Assembly (NCBI GenBank): GCA_965219235.1
Contig: OZ244721.1
Span: forward strand, 558,001 to 622,000
Length of the DNA stretch: 64,000 bases
From: CBDHCC01 sp965219235
Lineage (GTDB): Bacteria > Pseudomonadota > Alphaproteobacteria > Sphingomonadales > Sphingomonadaceae
Direction: 5' to 3'
Of this stretch, positions 44,822 to 54,345 are shown piece after piece (the stretch's first letter is position 1; every line of letters begins with the position of its first letter). The notes under the pieces are model-generated. The model did no database searches. It saw only the letters and a list, made by a program, of their open reading frames with translations, and was not told the origin of the DNA. The position numbers were made by a program, and so were the translations under genes.

Positions 44822-46555
44822 TCAGTCCTCGTCGTCCGTGTGAGTCACCGGGCCGAAGCGCACGGCGTGCGACGGCGTCGCCAGGGCGCGGGGCACGTTC
44901 GCCTCCTCCTCGTGATCCGAAGCGCCGCCGCCCGCGCGCGCCGCGCCCTTCACCAGCGCGTCGAGCGAGCCGCCGTCGAGCCCCAGTTCCTTCATCAGCC
45001 CGTCGATCACCGGCGCCTGCGCGCGATAGGCGAGCGCCGCCGACACCGCGTCGTTCGCCAGTCCACCGCCGCCGGACGGTCGCCCGCCGCCGTCCCCGCC
45101 ACCGTTCGATCGCGTGAGACCGTCCACCTGAACGATCTTGATCGAGTCGATCGCCTCCAGCGGCTTGGCGCTCTCGCGCACCAGGTCGGGGAGCACCTCG
45201 AGGAGCGCCAGCTTCGTCTGCAGCGACACCTGGTCGGAGGACAGCAGGTTGGCGGCCTCGTTCACCGCCTTCTGGCCCGCCGCCTCGACCTCGAAGCGGA
45301 CGCGCGAGGCCTCGGCCCGCAGCTTCTCGGCCTCCGCCTCGCCCGACGCTTCGACCCGAGCGGCCTCCGCGCGGTTGGTCGCCGCGTCACGCTCCGCCTC
45401 GGCCTCGACGCGCACGCGGATGGCGTCGCGCTCGGCGGATTTGGACGCCTCGATCAGCTCGATGCGCTTGGAGCGGTCGGCGACCTCGCTCTCCCGCGCG
45501 GTCACGACCTGCTCCTCGGCGGCCACCGCCTTGGCGCGCGCCGCGTCGGCGTCGGCCCTGGCCTGGCTCTCCTCGCGGCTCTTGTTCTGCACCGCGATCT
45601 GCTGCTCCTGGCGCGCGATCTCGAGGGCGAGGCGCTGGCTGATGCGCGCCTCCTCGACGGCGCGATCGGCCTCGATCTGCTGCGCGTCGATCAGCCGCTT
45701 GGCCTCGATCCGCGCGCCGTCCGCCTCCTGCGTGCGGAGCGCCTGCTCGCGTGCGACCTCCGCGCCTTGCGCTGCGCGGCGCATCTCGATCTCGCGCTCC
45801 TGCTCCAGACGGGCGAACTCGTTGTCGCGCCCGATCTCGAACGAGCGCATGTCCGCCTCCAGGTTCTTGGTCTCCATCTGGACGCGCGTGTCCTGCTCGA
45901 TGTCGTTCCTCGCCTTCTTGCGCAGCTCGATCTGCTCGGTCAGCTTGGTCAGGCCCTCGGCGTCGAAAGCGTTGTTGGCGTTGAAATGCTCGATGGAGGT
46001 CTGGTCCAGGCCGGTCAGCGACACCGACTCCAGCTCCAGCCCGTTCATCGCCAGATCGCTGGACGACACCTGCTGCACCTTCTGCACGAAGTCGGCGCGC
46101 TGTTCGTGGAGCTGGTTCATGGTCATGCCGGCCGCGACCGAGCGCAGCGCGTCGACGAACTTGCCCTCGACCAGATCCTTGAGCGCCTCGGGCTGCATGG
46201 TGCGCAGGCCCAGCGTCTGGGCGGCCATCGCGATGGCTCCGGCGTCGGGCCGCACGCGGACGTAGAACTCCGCCTGCACGTCGATGCGCAGGCGGTCGAG
46301 CGTGATCAGCGCGTCGGCGTTCCGGCGCTGCACCGCCAGGCGCACGGTGTTCATGTTGACGGGCATGGTCTCGTGGAGGACGGGCAGCACCAGCGCGCCG
46401 CCGTTCATCACGACGCGCTCGCCGCCGAAGCCGGTGCGGACGAACCCCACCTCCTTGGTCGCGCGGCGGTAGAGGCGGGTCACGAACATCGCGATCACGA
46501 CCAGCACCAGGAAGATCACGCCGGCCACGATGGCCACGAAACTCAGATTGCCCAT
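44822..46555 (-). CDS. Flotillin-like SPFH-domain membrane protein (YqiK type)
   Basis: 577 residues from ATG 46555. One N-terminal transmembrane helix (LSFVAIVAGVIFLVLVVIAMFV) is followed by the SPFH/PHB domain (about 30-210: TGFGGERVVMNGGALVLPVL, VEGKFVDALRSVAAGMTMNQ). A long Glu/Ala/Arg coiled coil spans about 220-480. The tail is Gly-rich (SNGGGDGGGRPSGGG) and ends acidic. Such proteins oligomerise into membrane microdomain scaffolds. It pairs with the NfeD-like gene 14 bases upstream, the usual flotillin partner. Confidence 0.92.
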   Translation of the reverse strand: MGNLSFVAIVAGVIFLVLVVIAMFVTRLYRRATKEVGFVRTGFGGERVVMNGGALVLPVLHETMPVNMNTVRLAVQRRNADALITLDRLRIDVQAEFYVRVRPDAGAIAMAAQTLGLRTMQPEALKDLVEGKFVDALRSVAAGMTMNQLHEQRADFVQKVQQVSSSDLAMNGLELESVSLTGLDQTSIEHFNANNAFDAEGLTKLTEQIELRKKARNDIEQDTRVQMETKNLEADMRSFEIGRDNEFARLEQEREIEMRRAAQGAEVAREQALRTQEADGARIEAKRLIDAQQIEADRAVEEARISQRLALEIARQEQQIAVQNKSREESQARADADAARAKAVAAEEQVVTARESEVADRSKRIELIEASKSAERDAIRVRVEAEAERDAATNRAEAARVEASGEAEAEKLRAEASRVRFEVEAAGQKAVNEAANLLSSDQVSLQTKLALLEVLPDLVRESAKPLEAIDSIKIVQVDGLTRSNGGGDGGGRPSGGGGLANDAVSAALAYRAQAPVIDGLMKELGLDGGSLDALVKGAARAGGGASDHEEEANVPRALATPSHAVRFGPVTHTDDED

Positions 46556-46569
46556 GGTCTTGTCCCCGT

Positions 46570-47217
46570 TCAGTGTTCGATGGAAAGCGGATCGCCGAGC
46601 GCGACCGCGCGGAACAGCTCGCCCTCGCGGCCGACCAGCAGCACCTCGTCGCCCTCCCTCAGGATCGCGCCCGCCTCGTGCGGCTCGACCATGACGTGGT
46701 GGAGGTGTCCGTGGACGTCGGGCACCGACGCGCGCGCGGGCGAGCCGGCGGTCGCGCGCCCGATGGCGATGCGGCCCCGGCGGCCCAGCAGGGACTCGAT
46801 CGGCACCGCCGTCGTCTCGTCGTGCGGCAGGATGGCGGCCAACGGGCGCGCGGCGAGGCCGGTGAGCGGGAGGGCCGCGATCAGCGCCAGGCCGGACGCC
46901 GGCAGCGCGGGCAGCATCGCGCCGGTGAGCGACCGGATCAGCTGCTGCCCGCTCAGCCCGATGAGCGCGAAGACGGCCAGCAGCACGGTGAGCCACAACA
47001 GCACCGGCAGCCGGCCGAGACCCACCACGCTCGCCAGGCCGTCGGCCAGGCCCATATCGGCATCGCCGTCGACATCCATGTCGATGTCGGCGTCCGCGTC
47101 GCCCAGCAGGTCGCCCGCGCCCACCGCCTGGGCGGCCGCGAGCAGCGCGAGCACGCCCAGCGCCACCGCAAAGGGCAGGTTCTGGTCCACCAGGAGAAGG
47201 GTCGCGGCGTCGGTCAC
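46570..47217 (-). CDS. NfeD/YqiJ-like membrane protein, flotillin partner
   Basis: About 215 residues; GTG 47217 is the likelier start, with TTG 47253 also in frame. It has an N-terminal helix (LPFAVALGVLALLAAAQAVG), an acidic loop rich in Asp (ADADIDMDVDGDADMG), two or three further helices, and a C-terminal OB-fold typical of NfeD: LLGRRGRIAIGRATAGSPAR, VMVEPHEAGAILREGDEVLL and VGREGELFRAV. YqiJ-YqiK pairs are conserved in proteobacteria. Position just before the SPFH gene supports the assignment. Confidence 0.85.
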   Translation of the reverse strand: MTDAATLLLVDQNLPFAVALGVLALLAAAQAVGAGDLLGDADADIDMDVDGDADMGLADGLASVVGLGRLPVLLWLTVLLAVFALIGLSGQQLIRSLTGAMLPALPASGLALIAALPLTGLAARPLAAILPHDETTAVPIESLLGRRGRIAIGRATAGSPARASVPDVHGHLHHVMVEPHEAGAILREGDEVLLVGREGELFRAVALGDPLSIEH

Positions 47218-47338
47218 GACTCGAACGTTAGCGAGTGTGCCTTGCGCCTCCAAGGGAAACCGGATTGGCGCGAATCCGCTGCTCGCGGAGCCGGGTGACG
47301 CCTCCTTTCAAATGGTTGAGCGGCGGGCGAAAACGCGC

Positions 47339-50161
47339 TCAGACCGTCTCCGGCCCGCGCGCGGCCGGCAGGAAGCGGCTGTAGAGCCAGCCCACGCCGA
47401 TCAGGCTGAAGCCCAGCGCCGCGAAGGAGGCGATGCGCGCCAGCCCGTCCAGCCCGGCGGCGTCGAACAGGAACACCTTGCCGACGGCGCCCAGCATCAG
47501 CGCCAGCGAGCCGATCCGCCAGTCGATCCGCGCGCGCGCGATGCCCCAGAGCAGGAAGCCCACCGCCAGCGCGATCGCCAGGATCGAGCGCGCGATGTCC
47601 TCCGCCGGCGCGACGCCGCCCTCCGCCAGCGTCGGACCGTGGAACGCCATGCGCAGCGCGCTGGCGGCGAACAGCACCGCCAGCGCCATCTGCCCCCAGT
47701 CGATCGCCCGCGCGGCGGAGGTTGGGAACGGCGGCACACGGCGCGCCTGCCACAGCAGCGCCGCGGCGACCGCGTAGGCGAGCGGCACCCACACCGGCGA
47801 GGCGAATTGCGCCGACCAGAGCGGATCGTGCCACCCGGCGGTGAACAGCGCGAAGTGCGCCAGCGCCGCGCCGCCCAGCCCGAGCGCGACCGCGGTCCGC
47901 CCCGACCTGAGCGCGGCCAAGGCACCGGCGGCGAGCAGCGCCTCCCAGACCGTCCGCTCGGCCAGCCCACGCGCCGCGAAGTCCGAGGGGTCGAGGTCCC
48001 ACATCCGCTTGAACAGGATGTGCGCCGCGATCAGCGCCACGGCCGCCAGGCCCACGCGGGCGATCCGGAGCGGGCGGTCGGGAAGGCCGGCACGCGCCAC
48101 CGCCATCCAGGCGCAGGCGGCGGGGACCGCCAGGCGGAGGAGTGCGGCCGACGGCGTCGGCAGCTCCGCCGCCAGCATCGGGTCGCCCATCAGCGCGGCG
48201 GCGCCTGCGACCAGCCAGCGGGCGAGCGGCTCCAGCGCCCAGCCGCCGGCGAACGCCCCGGCCGCCGCGAGAGCGGGCGGAGACGGCCGCCACTCCGGCC
48301 GGACGAGCGCGCAGGCCAGCACCGTGGCGGGCACCAGCGGCAGCGCCGCGACCGGCAGCAGCGGCGCGGCCGCCACCGCCAGGAGCGGCACGCTCGCGGC
48401 GGCGAACACGCCCCGCGACGCCGCGTCGCCGGCGGTGCGGGCGAACAGCGCCGCCACCAGCGCGGGCACCAGCCAACGCACCGCGCTCGCGACCGGCACG
48501 GCGACGCCCTCTCCGACCGCGCGCCGCAGCTCCGCCTCCGCGCCCGGACCCGCGAGCAGCAGCGCGAGCGTCACCGCCGCCGCTCCCCCGGCCACGCGCC
48601 GCACGCGCAAGTCGGGGGCGAGCCGCAGCACGGCCGCGGCGACGAGCGCGGCCGCCGGTGCCACCAGCCACGCCGGTAGCGCGAGCACCGCCGCCAGCAC
48701 AGCGAGCGCCGCCGTCGCGCCGACCAGCGTGGCGAAGCGCGCGTCCCGTGTTCTCCCCTCCGCGCCCCGGCCGGACGCCGCCGCTCCGCCGGCGATCCCC
48801 GCGCCGACGAGTGCGAGCGCGGCGGAGGGCAGCGCGCCGGGGTGGAGATGGAGCAGCGGGACCAGCGGCACGGCGGCCGCCAGGGCGGCGATCTCGGCGG
48901 CCTGCGCCGTCTCTCCGCCGGGCCGCCACAGGCGGGCGAGGGCGGAGCCGCCATAGAGCGCCACGGCGGTCGCCAGCACCGCCGCCAGCCGCCCCGCCCC
49001 GGGATCCGGCCAGGCCAGCAGCAGGAGAAGCGCCAGTCCGGCCGCGACGGGCTCCACCCGGGCGAGTTCGGGCTGGCGGCGCGCGAGCCACAGCAGCGCC
49101 GCCGACAGCAGGCCGAACAGCGCCCAGTGCAGCGGGGCGAAGCCGCCGACCGCCACCAGCGCCGCCATCTGCGCGCCGCCGGCGACCGCCGCGCCGGCGC
49201 GCACCAGCCGCGACGCATTCCCGAGGACGAGCGCGGGCAGCGCGATGCCCAGGATGGCGAGGAGCCCGCCCAAGGACAGCACCGCGGCGGTGCCGAGCGC
49301 CCCGCCCGCGATCAGCGCCGCGCCCCAGCCGAAGCCGCCGACCAGCGCGCCGATGGCCAGCCACGGCCAGCCCCTGCCGCGGCCGAGCACGCTCAATCCT
49401 CCCACCGCCAGCGCCAGATAGGCGGCGAGCAGCGGCACGCCGGGACTCTGCGATCCGACCATGGCCGGCGCGGCCAGGCCGCCCACCAGACCCAGCACCG
49501 CCGCCGGCGCGCCGAAGCGCAGCGACAGGCCGGCGGCGAGCGCCGTCACGGCCGCCAGCGCCAGGAAGGCGAGTGCGGGAGGGATCAGGTCGTAGAGGTT
49601 GGCGGCGACGAGCACGCAGGCGTAGAGCGTCGACAGACCCGCGCCGGCCAGCGCCTGGCGGACCCGCGCATCGCCGACCCGCTCGTGCCAGCGCAGCGCC
49701 GCCTCGGCCGCGCCGATCAGCGCCGCGCCGAACACCACGCCCGCCCACACGCGCACCGCCGGCGAGAGCAGCCCGCTGTCGATCGACAGCTTGACGACCA
49801 GCACGCCGGCCACCGCCAGCGTCAGCCCGCCCGCCCAGATCGGCAGGCGGCGGCCGAACAGCTCCTCCAGGCCGATCGGCCGCCGCCTGCCCACGCGCCC
49901 CGGTGCCGGCTCCGCCTCGGCGAGCTCGCGCGGCGGAGGCGGCGCGGGGTCCGCCGGCGGGGGCGGGAGAACCGCCCGTTCCGGAAGGGCGGCCGGCGAG
50001 TGCTCCGGCACCGGGTCCAGCATCGGCTCCGGCGCGGCGAACTCCGGCCACTCGTCCCGCTCCCGCTCGAGCGCCCGCACGCGGTGGGTCAGCCGGTCGA
50101 GATCGTGCCACAGCTTGGCCACCGCGGCGACCAGCGCCAGGAGGAGGAGGCCGATCAGCAC
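47339..50161 (-). CDS. DUF2339 large polytopic membrane protein
   Basis: 940 residues from GTG 50161. A first helix (MLIGLLLLALVAAVAKLWH) and a coiled-coil/Pro-rich cytoplasmic stretch (30-105) precede about 25 hydrophobic segments. LEELFGRRLPIWAGGLTLAVAGVLVVKLSIDSGLLSP and FGWGAALIAGG match DUF2339. The family is widespread, of unknown function, and sometimes compared to nucleoside or surface-polymer membrane enzymes. It lies 37 bases after gspO on the same strand and may be read through from the secretion operon. Confidence 0.85.
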   Translation of the reverse strand: MLIGLLLLALVAAVAKLWHDLDRLTHRVRALERERDEWPEFAAPEPMLDPVPEHSPAALPERAVLPPPPADPAPPPPRELAEAEPAPGRVGRRRPIGLEELFGRRLPIWAGGLTLAVAGVLVVKLSIDSGLLSPAVRVWAGVVFGAALIGAAEAALRWHERVGDARVRQALAGAGLSTLYACVLVAANLYDLIPPALAFLALAAVTALAAGLSLRFGAPAAVLGLVGGLAAPAMVGSQSPGVPLLAAYLALAVGGLSVLGRGRGWPWLAIGALVGGFGWGAALIAGGALGTAAVLSLGGLLAILGIALPALVLGNASRLVRAGAAVAGGAQMAALVAVGGFAPLHWALFGLLSAALLWLARRQPELARVEPVAAGLALLLLLAWPDPGAGRLAAVLATAVALYGGSALARLWRPGGETAQAAEIAALAAAVPLVPLLHLHPGALPSAALALVGAGIAGGAAASGRGAEGRTRDARFATLVGATAALAVLAAVLALPAWLVAPAAALVAAAVLRLAPDLRVRRVAGGAAAVTLALLLAGPGAEAELRRAVGEGVAVPVASAVRWLVPALVAALFARTAGDAASRGVFAAASVPLLAVAAAPLLPVAALPLVPATVLACALVRPEWRPSPPALAAAGAFAGGWALEPLARWLVAGAAALMGDPMLAAELPTPSAALLRLAVPAACAWMAVARAGLPDRPLRIARVGLAAVALIAAHILFKRMWDLDPSDFAARGLAERTVWEALLAAGALAALRSGRTAVALGLGGAALAHFALFTAGWHDPLWSAQFASPVWVPLAYAVAAALLWQARRVPPFPTSAARAIDWGQMALAVLFAASALRMAFHGPTLAEGGVAPAEDIARSILAIALAVGFLLWGIARARIDWRIGSLALMLGAVGKVFLFDAAGLDGLARIASFAALGFSLIGVGWLYSRFLPAARGPETV

Positions 50162-50198
50162 GGCCGCCTCCGCCCGGTCCCGCTCCGACGCGCGGCCC

Positions 50199-50894
50199 TC
50201 ACGGCGAGATCGCCCAGGCGGGCCAGGTCGCCAGCGCCAGCGCCGCGCCGAAGGGGATCAGTTCGGGACGCTCGCCCCGCCGGCGCGCGACGAGCAGCGC
50301 CAGGCCGGCGAGGCCCGCCAGGGTCCACAGCGCGGGCAGCGCGCTCCAGCCGATCCAGCAGCCGATCGCGCCACCCAGCTTCGGATCGCCGCCGCCCATG
50401 CCCTCCACCCCGCGAAACCGGCGGAACAGCCATGCCAGCGCCGCGAGCGCGCTCCATCCGACCGCCCCACCGATCACGCGGTCGATCGTCACCACCCCCG
50501 TCGCCGTCCCGCCCGCCAGCAGGCCGACGATCGCGAGCGGCCCGGTGAGCGCGTCCGGCAGCCACAGGGAGCGCAGGTCGAACACGGCCAGCGCCAGCAG
50601 CAGCCAGCCCAGCAAGGTCCACGCCACGGCACCGAGCGGCGGCGCGAAGCCGAAGGCGGCCGCGCCGATCACCGCGCTCGCCAGCTCGAACCGGCCGTGG
50701 AGCGGCGCGATCGGCGCTCCGCAACCGGCGCAGTGGCCGCGCAGGACGAGAGCGCTGACGACCGGCACCAGCTCGCGCACGCGCAGCGTCCGGCCGCAGG
50801 CGTCGCATCGCGAACGGCCGCCCACGACCGATTGCCCGGTCTCCCAGCGGAGCACCAGGGTGGCGAGGAAGCTGCCGGCGATCGCGCCCGCCAC
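50199..50894 (-). CDS. gspO: Type II secretion prepilin peptidase GspO
   Basis: 231 residues from GTG 50894. No ATG/GTG/TTG occurs in frame closer to the gspN stop at 50921, although the hydrophobic region seems to begin a few residues upstream. GSFLATLVLRWETGQSV is the N-terminal block. CDACGRTLRVRELVPVVSAL with GHCAGCG forms the zinc tetra-Cys site of the methyltransferase domain. The aspartyl peptidase residues are in VFDLRSLWLPD and GMGGGDPKLGGAIG (GxGDxK). It cleaves the GFTL-type leaders of the pseudopilins encoded in the same operon. Confidence 0.92.
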   Translation of the reverse strand: MAGAIAGSFLATLVLRWETGQSVVGGRSRCDACGRTLRVRELVPVVSALVLRGHCAGCGAPIAPLHGRFELASAVIGAAAFGFAPPLGAVAWTLLGWLLLALAVFDLRSLWLPDALTGPLAIVGLLAGGTATGVVTIDRVIGGAVGWSALAALAWLFRRFRGVEGMGGGDPKLGGAIGCWIGWSALPALWTLAGLAGLALLVARRRGERPELIPFGAALALATWPAWAISP

Positions 50895-50920
50895 CGCTCC
50901 CCACGCCGCCCAGCCGACGC

Positions 50921-51655
50921 TCAGCCGCCGCCTCCCAGGATCACCGCGCGGCGGTAGCCGTCGGCGCCCGCGCGGAAGCCGGCGCCTGTCAGCGCCGGAA
51001 CCAGTGTGGGGTCCACCCCGGTCACGACGAGCGCCGCGCGCGGGCCGTCCGGCCCGATCCTGAGCTCCAACCGCTCGCGGCCCGATCCGCTCTCCAGGGG
51101 CAGCAGCAACGCCGTTCCCGCGCAGCGCGGTGTGCCCGACAGGCTGCCGAGCGGCAGGCCGGGGACCGGCCCGGTCAGGTCGGCCCGCACCCGCCCGGCG
51201 GCCTCGACGCAGCGGCCCGCCTCCCACCGCGCGGCGAAGTCGGTGAAGGTCACCATGCCGAGCGGCAGGCCGCTGCCCAGCGCGCCCGCGTCGAGCGACC
51301 CCGCCACGCCGCGCAGCGCCACCGTGTTGCGCGAGCCCGCGACGACGCCCGACAGCCCGGTCTCGCCCGGCGCGGTCTTGCGGGGCTGTCCGGTGAAGCT
51401 CAGCCGCGCCTGGCCGACCAGCAGGGGCAGGGGGTTGAGCCCGACGCGGAGATGGCCGAGCGGCAGGGGACCGGCGCGCGCGTCGGCGACCTCGCCCGAC
51501 CACACGAGCCCGCCCATCGCGCCGGCGGACACACCCAGCCGGTCCAGCCCCACCAGCCCCGCGCCGAGCCTGAGCGGCAGCAGGATGACGAGCATCGCCA
51601 GGGTGGCGAGCCCCAGGAACACCCAGCGTCGCACCGGCAGCCAGAGCCTCGTCAC
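50921..51655 (-). CDS. gspN: Type II secretion system protein N
   Basis: 244 residues from GTG 51655. One N-terminal transmembrane helix (WVFLGLATLAMLVILLPLRL) precedes a periplasmic domain with GLVWSGEVADARAGPLPLGH, VGLNPLPLLVGQARLSFTG and PLGSLSGTPRCAGTALLLPL, the GspN pattern. GspN is an accessory inner-membrane component of some type II systems. Its position between gspM and the peptidase gene matches other sphingomonad operons. Confidence 0.85.
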   Translation of the reverse strand: MTRLWLPVRRWVFLGLATLAMLVILLPLRLGAGLVGLDRLGVSAGAMGGLVWSGEVADARAGPLPLGHLRVGLNPLPLLVGQARLSFTGQPRKTAPGETGLSGVVAGSRNTVALRGVAGSLDAGALGSGLPLGMVTFTDFAARWEAGRCVEAAGRVRADLTGPVPGLPLGSLSGTPRCAGTALLLPLESGSGRERLELRIGPDGPRAALVVTGVDPTLVPALTGAGFRAGADGYRRAVILGGGG

Positions 51656-51668
51656 GTCCGCGCCCTCC

Positions 51669-52154
51669 TCATGTCCCCACCCGGCGCAGCGTGGCGGTCA
51701 CCGCGACCGTGCCCGCGACCTCGGCCGGCCGGGCGGACAGCGAGTCGATCGCCACCCCCGCGGCCTCCAGCCCGCCCAGCCAGCCGAACAACGCCTGCGG
51801 CCGGGCCGTGGCGATGGCGACGCTGGTCCGGTCCGGGCCGGCGGGGTCGTTGCGGTCGAGCGCGAAGCCGGCCTCCGCCGCGGATTGCGCGATATAGAGG
51901 TCGACCGCGCCGATGCCGCGCGCCGACGCCACCAGACGGCCGTCCGTGGTCGCCAGCGCGGCCATTCGGTTGCGGACCTCCCCCAGCCGCTCGACCGCCT
52001 CCGTGTGGCGCGCGCGCGCGGCGATCTCGGCGTCGGCGAGCGGGCGGATGACGAGCAGCCAGCCCAGCGTGAAAAAGGCGACGATCCCTCCCAGCGCGAG
52101 CAGCCGCCGCTCGCGCAAGGTGCGGCCCGCGAACCACTCGCGCGCGGCGTTCAC
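51669..52154 (-). CDS. gspM: Type II secretion system protein M
   Basis: 161 residues from GTG 52154, overlapping the gspL stop (GTGA). Short cytoplasmic lead (AREWFAGRTLRERRLLALGG), one transmembrane helix (IVAFFTLGWLLVIRPL), then a ferredoxin-like periplasmic domain (ARARHTEAVERLGEVRNRMA, LFGWLGGLEAAGVAIDSLSA). GspM binds GspL in the inner-membrane platform. Sequence similarity is weak, as usual for this component, but size, topology and context agree. Confidence 0.88.
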   Translation of the reverse strand: MNAAREWFAGRTLRERRLLALGGIVAFFTLGWLLVIRPLADAEIAARARHTEAVERLGEVRNRMAALATTDGRLVASARGIGAVDLYIAQSAAEAGFALDRNDPAGPDRTSVAIATARPQALFGWLGGLEAAGVAIDSLSARPAEVAGTVAVTATLRRVGT

Positions 52155-53359
52155 CGCTTCGATCCTCGCACGGTAAGCGAGATCGCCTGCCGGCCGTTCG
52201 TCCCCTGCGCGGTGATGTACGATACCGTGAAGCCGTCGCGCTGGAGCGCGAGCAGGATGGTGTTGAGCTCCTCCACGGTGGGCGCGGAGACGTCGGCGGT
52301 CAGCGTGCCGTCGGAGCCGTAGGCGAGGTCGCCCACGAGCGCGCTCGGCGCGGCGCTCAGCGCAGCGTAGAGGCCTGCGGCCGGCACGCCGAAGCTGTTC
52401 GGGCCACCGCCCCGGCGCGCGAGTTCGTCGTCGAGCGCGGGCACCAGTCGCTCGACCGCGACCGTCGCCGGCACCGCGGGGCGGGCGAGCGCCAGCGCCT
52501 CGGCGTCGCGCGCGTCGGCGGCCAGCGAGTAGCGCGCGATCAGCGTGCCGGCGATCAGCAGCTCCGCCAGCCCACACAGCGCCAGAACGACCACGACCCG
52601 CGCGATCATGCGCCGGTCGACACCGCGCGGGCGCTTGGCGAACTCGCCCGACCGCAGGTTCACCGGCGGGGCTTCGAAAGCCGCGGCGATCGCGGCGTCG
52701 AGCGCCTCGTTTCCCGCATCCACGACGGTGTCGTCGCCGATCAGCAGGGGATCGAGGCTCGCGTCGGATTCCCAGCCGCCGTCCTCGCCCCGCATCACCG
52801 TCGCGCCGGCCAGCTCGGCGCGGGTGACGGCGCGGGCGGCTGGTTCCGGCAGCAGCAGCGGGGCGGGCACGATCGCGTCGGGGTCGACCCGGTGGCGCGC
52901 GCACCAGTCCAGCCAGTCCGCCATCACCGCCCGGTCGACGACCGCCACCGCGATGGCCCCGTCGCCCGCCCGGTGCGCGCCGGCGACGACGTGCAGCTCC
53001 TCGGCGCGCGCGGCCGCCTCGTCCAGCACCTTCAGCTGCGCCGCCGCGCGCGCCTGGCGCGGGGCGAGATCGGGCATGGCGAGCCAGTGCAGCGTGACCA
53101 TGTCGGCGGGCGCCACCGCGAGCACGCGGCGTGCGGGGTCGGGGTGGGCGAGCGCCTCCTCCAGCGCCGGATCGGGCCATCGCCCGCCGCCGGCGCGCCG
53201 CCCCTCGATGTCGAGCCGCCACCAGTCGAGCGAGAAGTCCGCGACCGGGGAGGCGGCGGGCAGCCCCACGACCACGCGGTCGCCCTCTCCAATCGCGCCC
53301 ACGCGCTCCGCGCCGGACCGGCTCACCCTCAGCGGCGGGTCGGCGAGCGCGACGCTCAC
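52151..53359 (-). CDS. gspL: Type II secretion system protein L
   Basis: 402 residues from GTG 53359 (GTGA overlap with gspK). The cytoplasmic actin-like domain (residues 1-260; DRVVVGLPAASPVADFSLDW, LHWLAMPDLAPRQARAAAQL) recruits the GspE ATPase. A transmembrane helix follows at about 270-292 (MIARVVVVLALCGLAELLIAG). The periplasmic ferredoxin-like domain ends in VEELNTILLALQRDGFTVSY. Length is typical. Confidence 0.92.
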   Translation of the reverse strand: MSVALADPPLRVSRSGAERVGAIGEGDRVVVGLPAASPVADFSLDWWRLDIEGRRAGGGRWPDPALEEALAHPDPARRVLAVAPADMVTLHWLAMPDLAPRQARAAAQLKVLDEAAARAEELHVVAGAHRAGDGAIAVAVVDRAVMADWLDWCARHRVDPDAIVPAPLLLPEPAARAVTRAELAGATVMRGEDGGWESDASLDPLLIGDDTVVDAGNEALDAAIAAAFEAPPVNLRSGEFAKRPRGVDRRMIARVVVVLALCGLAELLIAGTLIARYSLAADARDAEALALARPAVPATVAVERLVPALDDELARRGGGPNSFGVPAAGLYAALSAAPSALVGDLAYGSDGTLTADVSAPTVEELNTILLALQRDGFTVSYITAQGTNGRQAISLTVRGSKR

Positions 53360-54345
53360 TCCGCGACGCTCCGCACGATGCGCGCCGGCGTCTCGCCGGC
53401 GTCGATCAGCGCGCGGCTGGTCCGCTGCGTTCCGTCGAGCGACACCGTGACCCGCGCGTCGAACCAGCGGCTCTTCATCTGGATCTGGGTGCTCTGGGTG
53501 GCCACGCCTGCGGCCTGCCAGAACTCCGTCGTGCCCGCAAACCCGTCGCGGGGACGGCGCGCGAGCACCGCCTGCGCCTTGGGCAGGGTCAGCTGCCCGG
53601 GCGCCAGCATGGCGAGGAGCGGCGCCTGTTGCGGGGTCAGCGTGTTGGGGTTGATCGGGCTGAGTCCGCTTACCGGCAGCGCGCAGACCCACGGGCGCAG
53701 CACCGCCCACAACGCGGGCGTCACTCCGTCCACCGCGCGCAGCTCCGTCGCGGAGGCCATGGGTCGGTTGGCCGGCAGATAGCCGGGCGAGCGCGCGCGA
53801 TAGGCGGTGTCCTCAGCCCCGGCTGGTAGGGACAGGGAGTCGCTGTCGATCCAGTCAGCCGCCGCCTCCGCGACATGGCGCGCGTCGCCGGGCGGCGCGT
53901 TGAGGAGCTGCATCAGGTCGGTGAACTGCCGGATCGCGGTCTGGTCGGCGGTCCGCACCGGCTCCGCCTCGCCTCCGCCGTCCGCGCCTGCCCCGAGGGT
54001 GGCGAGGCTGTTGAGATTGAAGCAGTTGCCCCCGTCTGTCACCGTCAGCACGGCGCTGCCGACCGGCAGGGGCAAGGGCAGGGCCGTGCCCTGCCAGCCG
54101 GCCGCGTCGGTGGTGCGCGCCGGGTCGGCGGCGACCAGCTGGCCGATGCGGATTGCCGCCAACCGCTCCGCCGCGTCCCCGAACGCGCGCGACTGGTCCA
54201 TCGCCACCGCCGTGCCCGTCAGCCGGGTGGTGAGCGACAGCCGGTCGAGCGTGTCGGACGCGATCACCGCGAGCACGGCGACCAGCAGCAGCACCGTGAG
54301 CAGCGCCGCGCCACGCTCTGAATGTCGGACAGGGGGACCGGTCAT
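53356..54345 (-). CDS. gspK: Type II secretion minor pseudopilin GspK
   Basis: 329 residues from ATG 54345 (ATGA overlap with gspJ). The leader is short and normal (MTGPPVRHSERG, cleaved before AALLTVLLLVAVLAV). The globular insert shows the calcium/helical domain: DGGNCFNLNSLATLG, AADWIDSDSLSLPAGAEDTA, YRARSPGYLPANRPM and SPINPNTLTPQQAPLLAML. GspK tips the pseudopilus with GspI and GspJ. Unlike the four preceding pseudopilin genes it carries no repeat insertion. Confidence 0.93.
   Translation of the reverse strand: MTGPPVRHSERGAALLTVLLLVAVLAVIASDTLDRLSLTTRLTGTAVAMDQSRAFGDAAERLAAIRIGQLVAADPARTTDAAGWQGTALPLPLPVGSAVLTVTDGGNCFNLNSLATLGAGADGGGEAEPVRTADQTAIRQFTDLMQLLNAPPGDARHVAEAAADWIDSDSLSLPAGAEDTAYRARSPGYLPANRPMASATELRAVDGVTPALWAVLRPWVCALPVSGLSPINPNTLTPQQAPLLAMLAPGQLTLPKAQAVLARRPRDGFAGTTEFWQAAGVATQSTQIQMKSRWFDARVTVSLDGTQRTSRALIDAGETPARIVRSVAE

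Noticed and set aside
44648..48679. A 1343-codon open frame on the plus strand opposite the DUF808, flotillin, NfeD and DUF2339 genes
   Set aside because: It is a high-G+C antisense shadow with low-complexity Arg/Gln/His content and no domain. The leftward genes are well supported.
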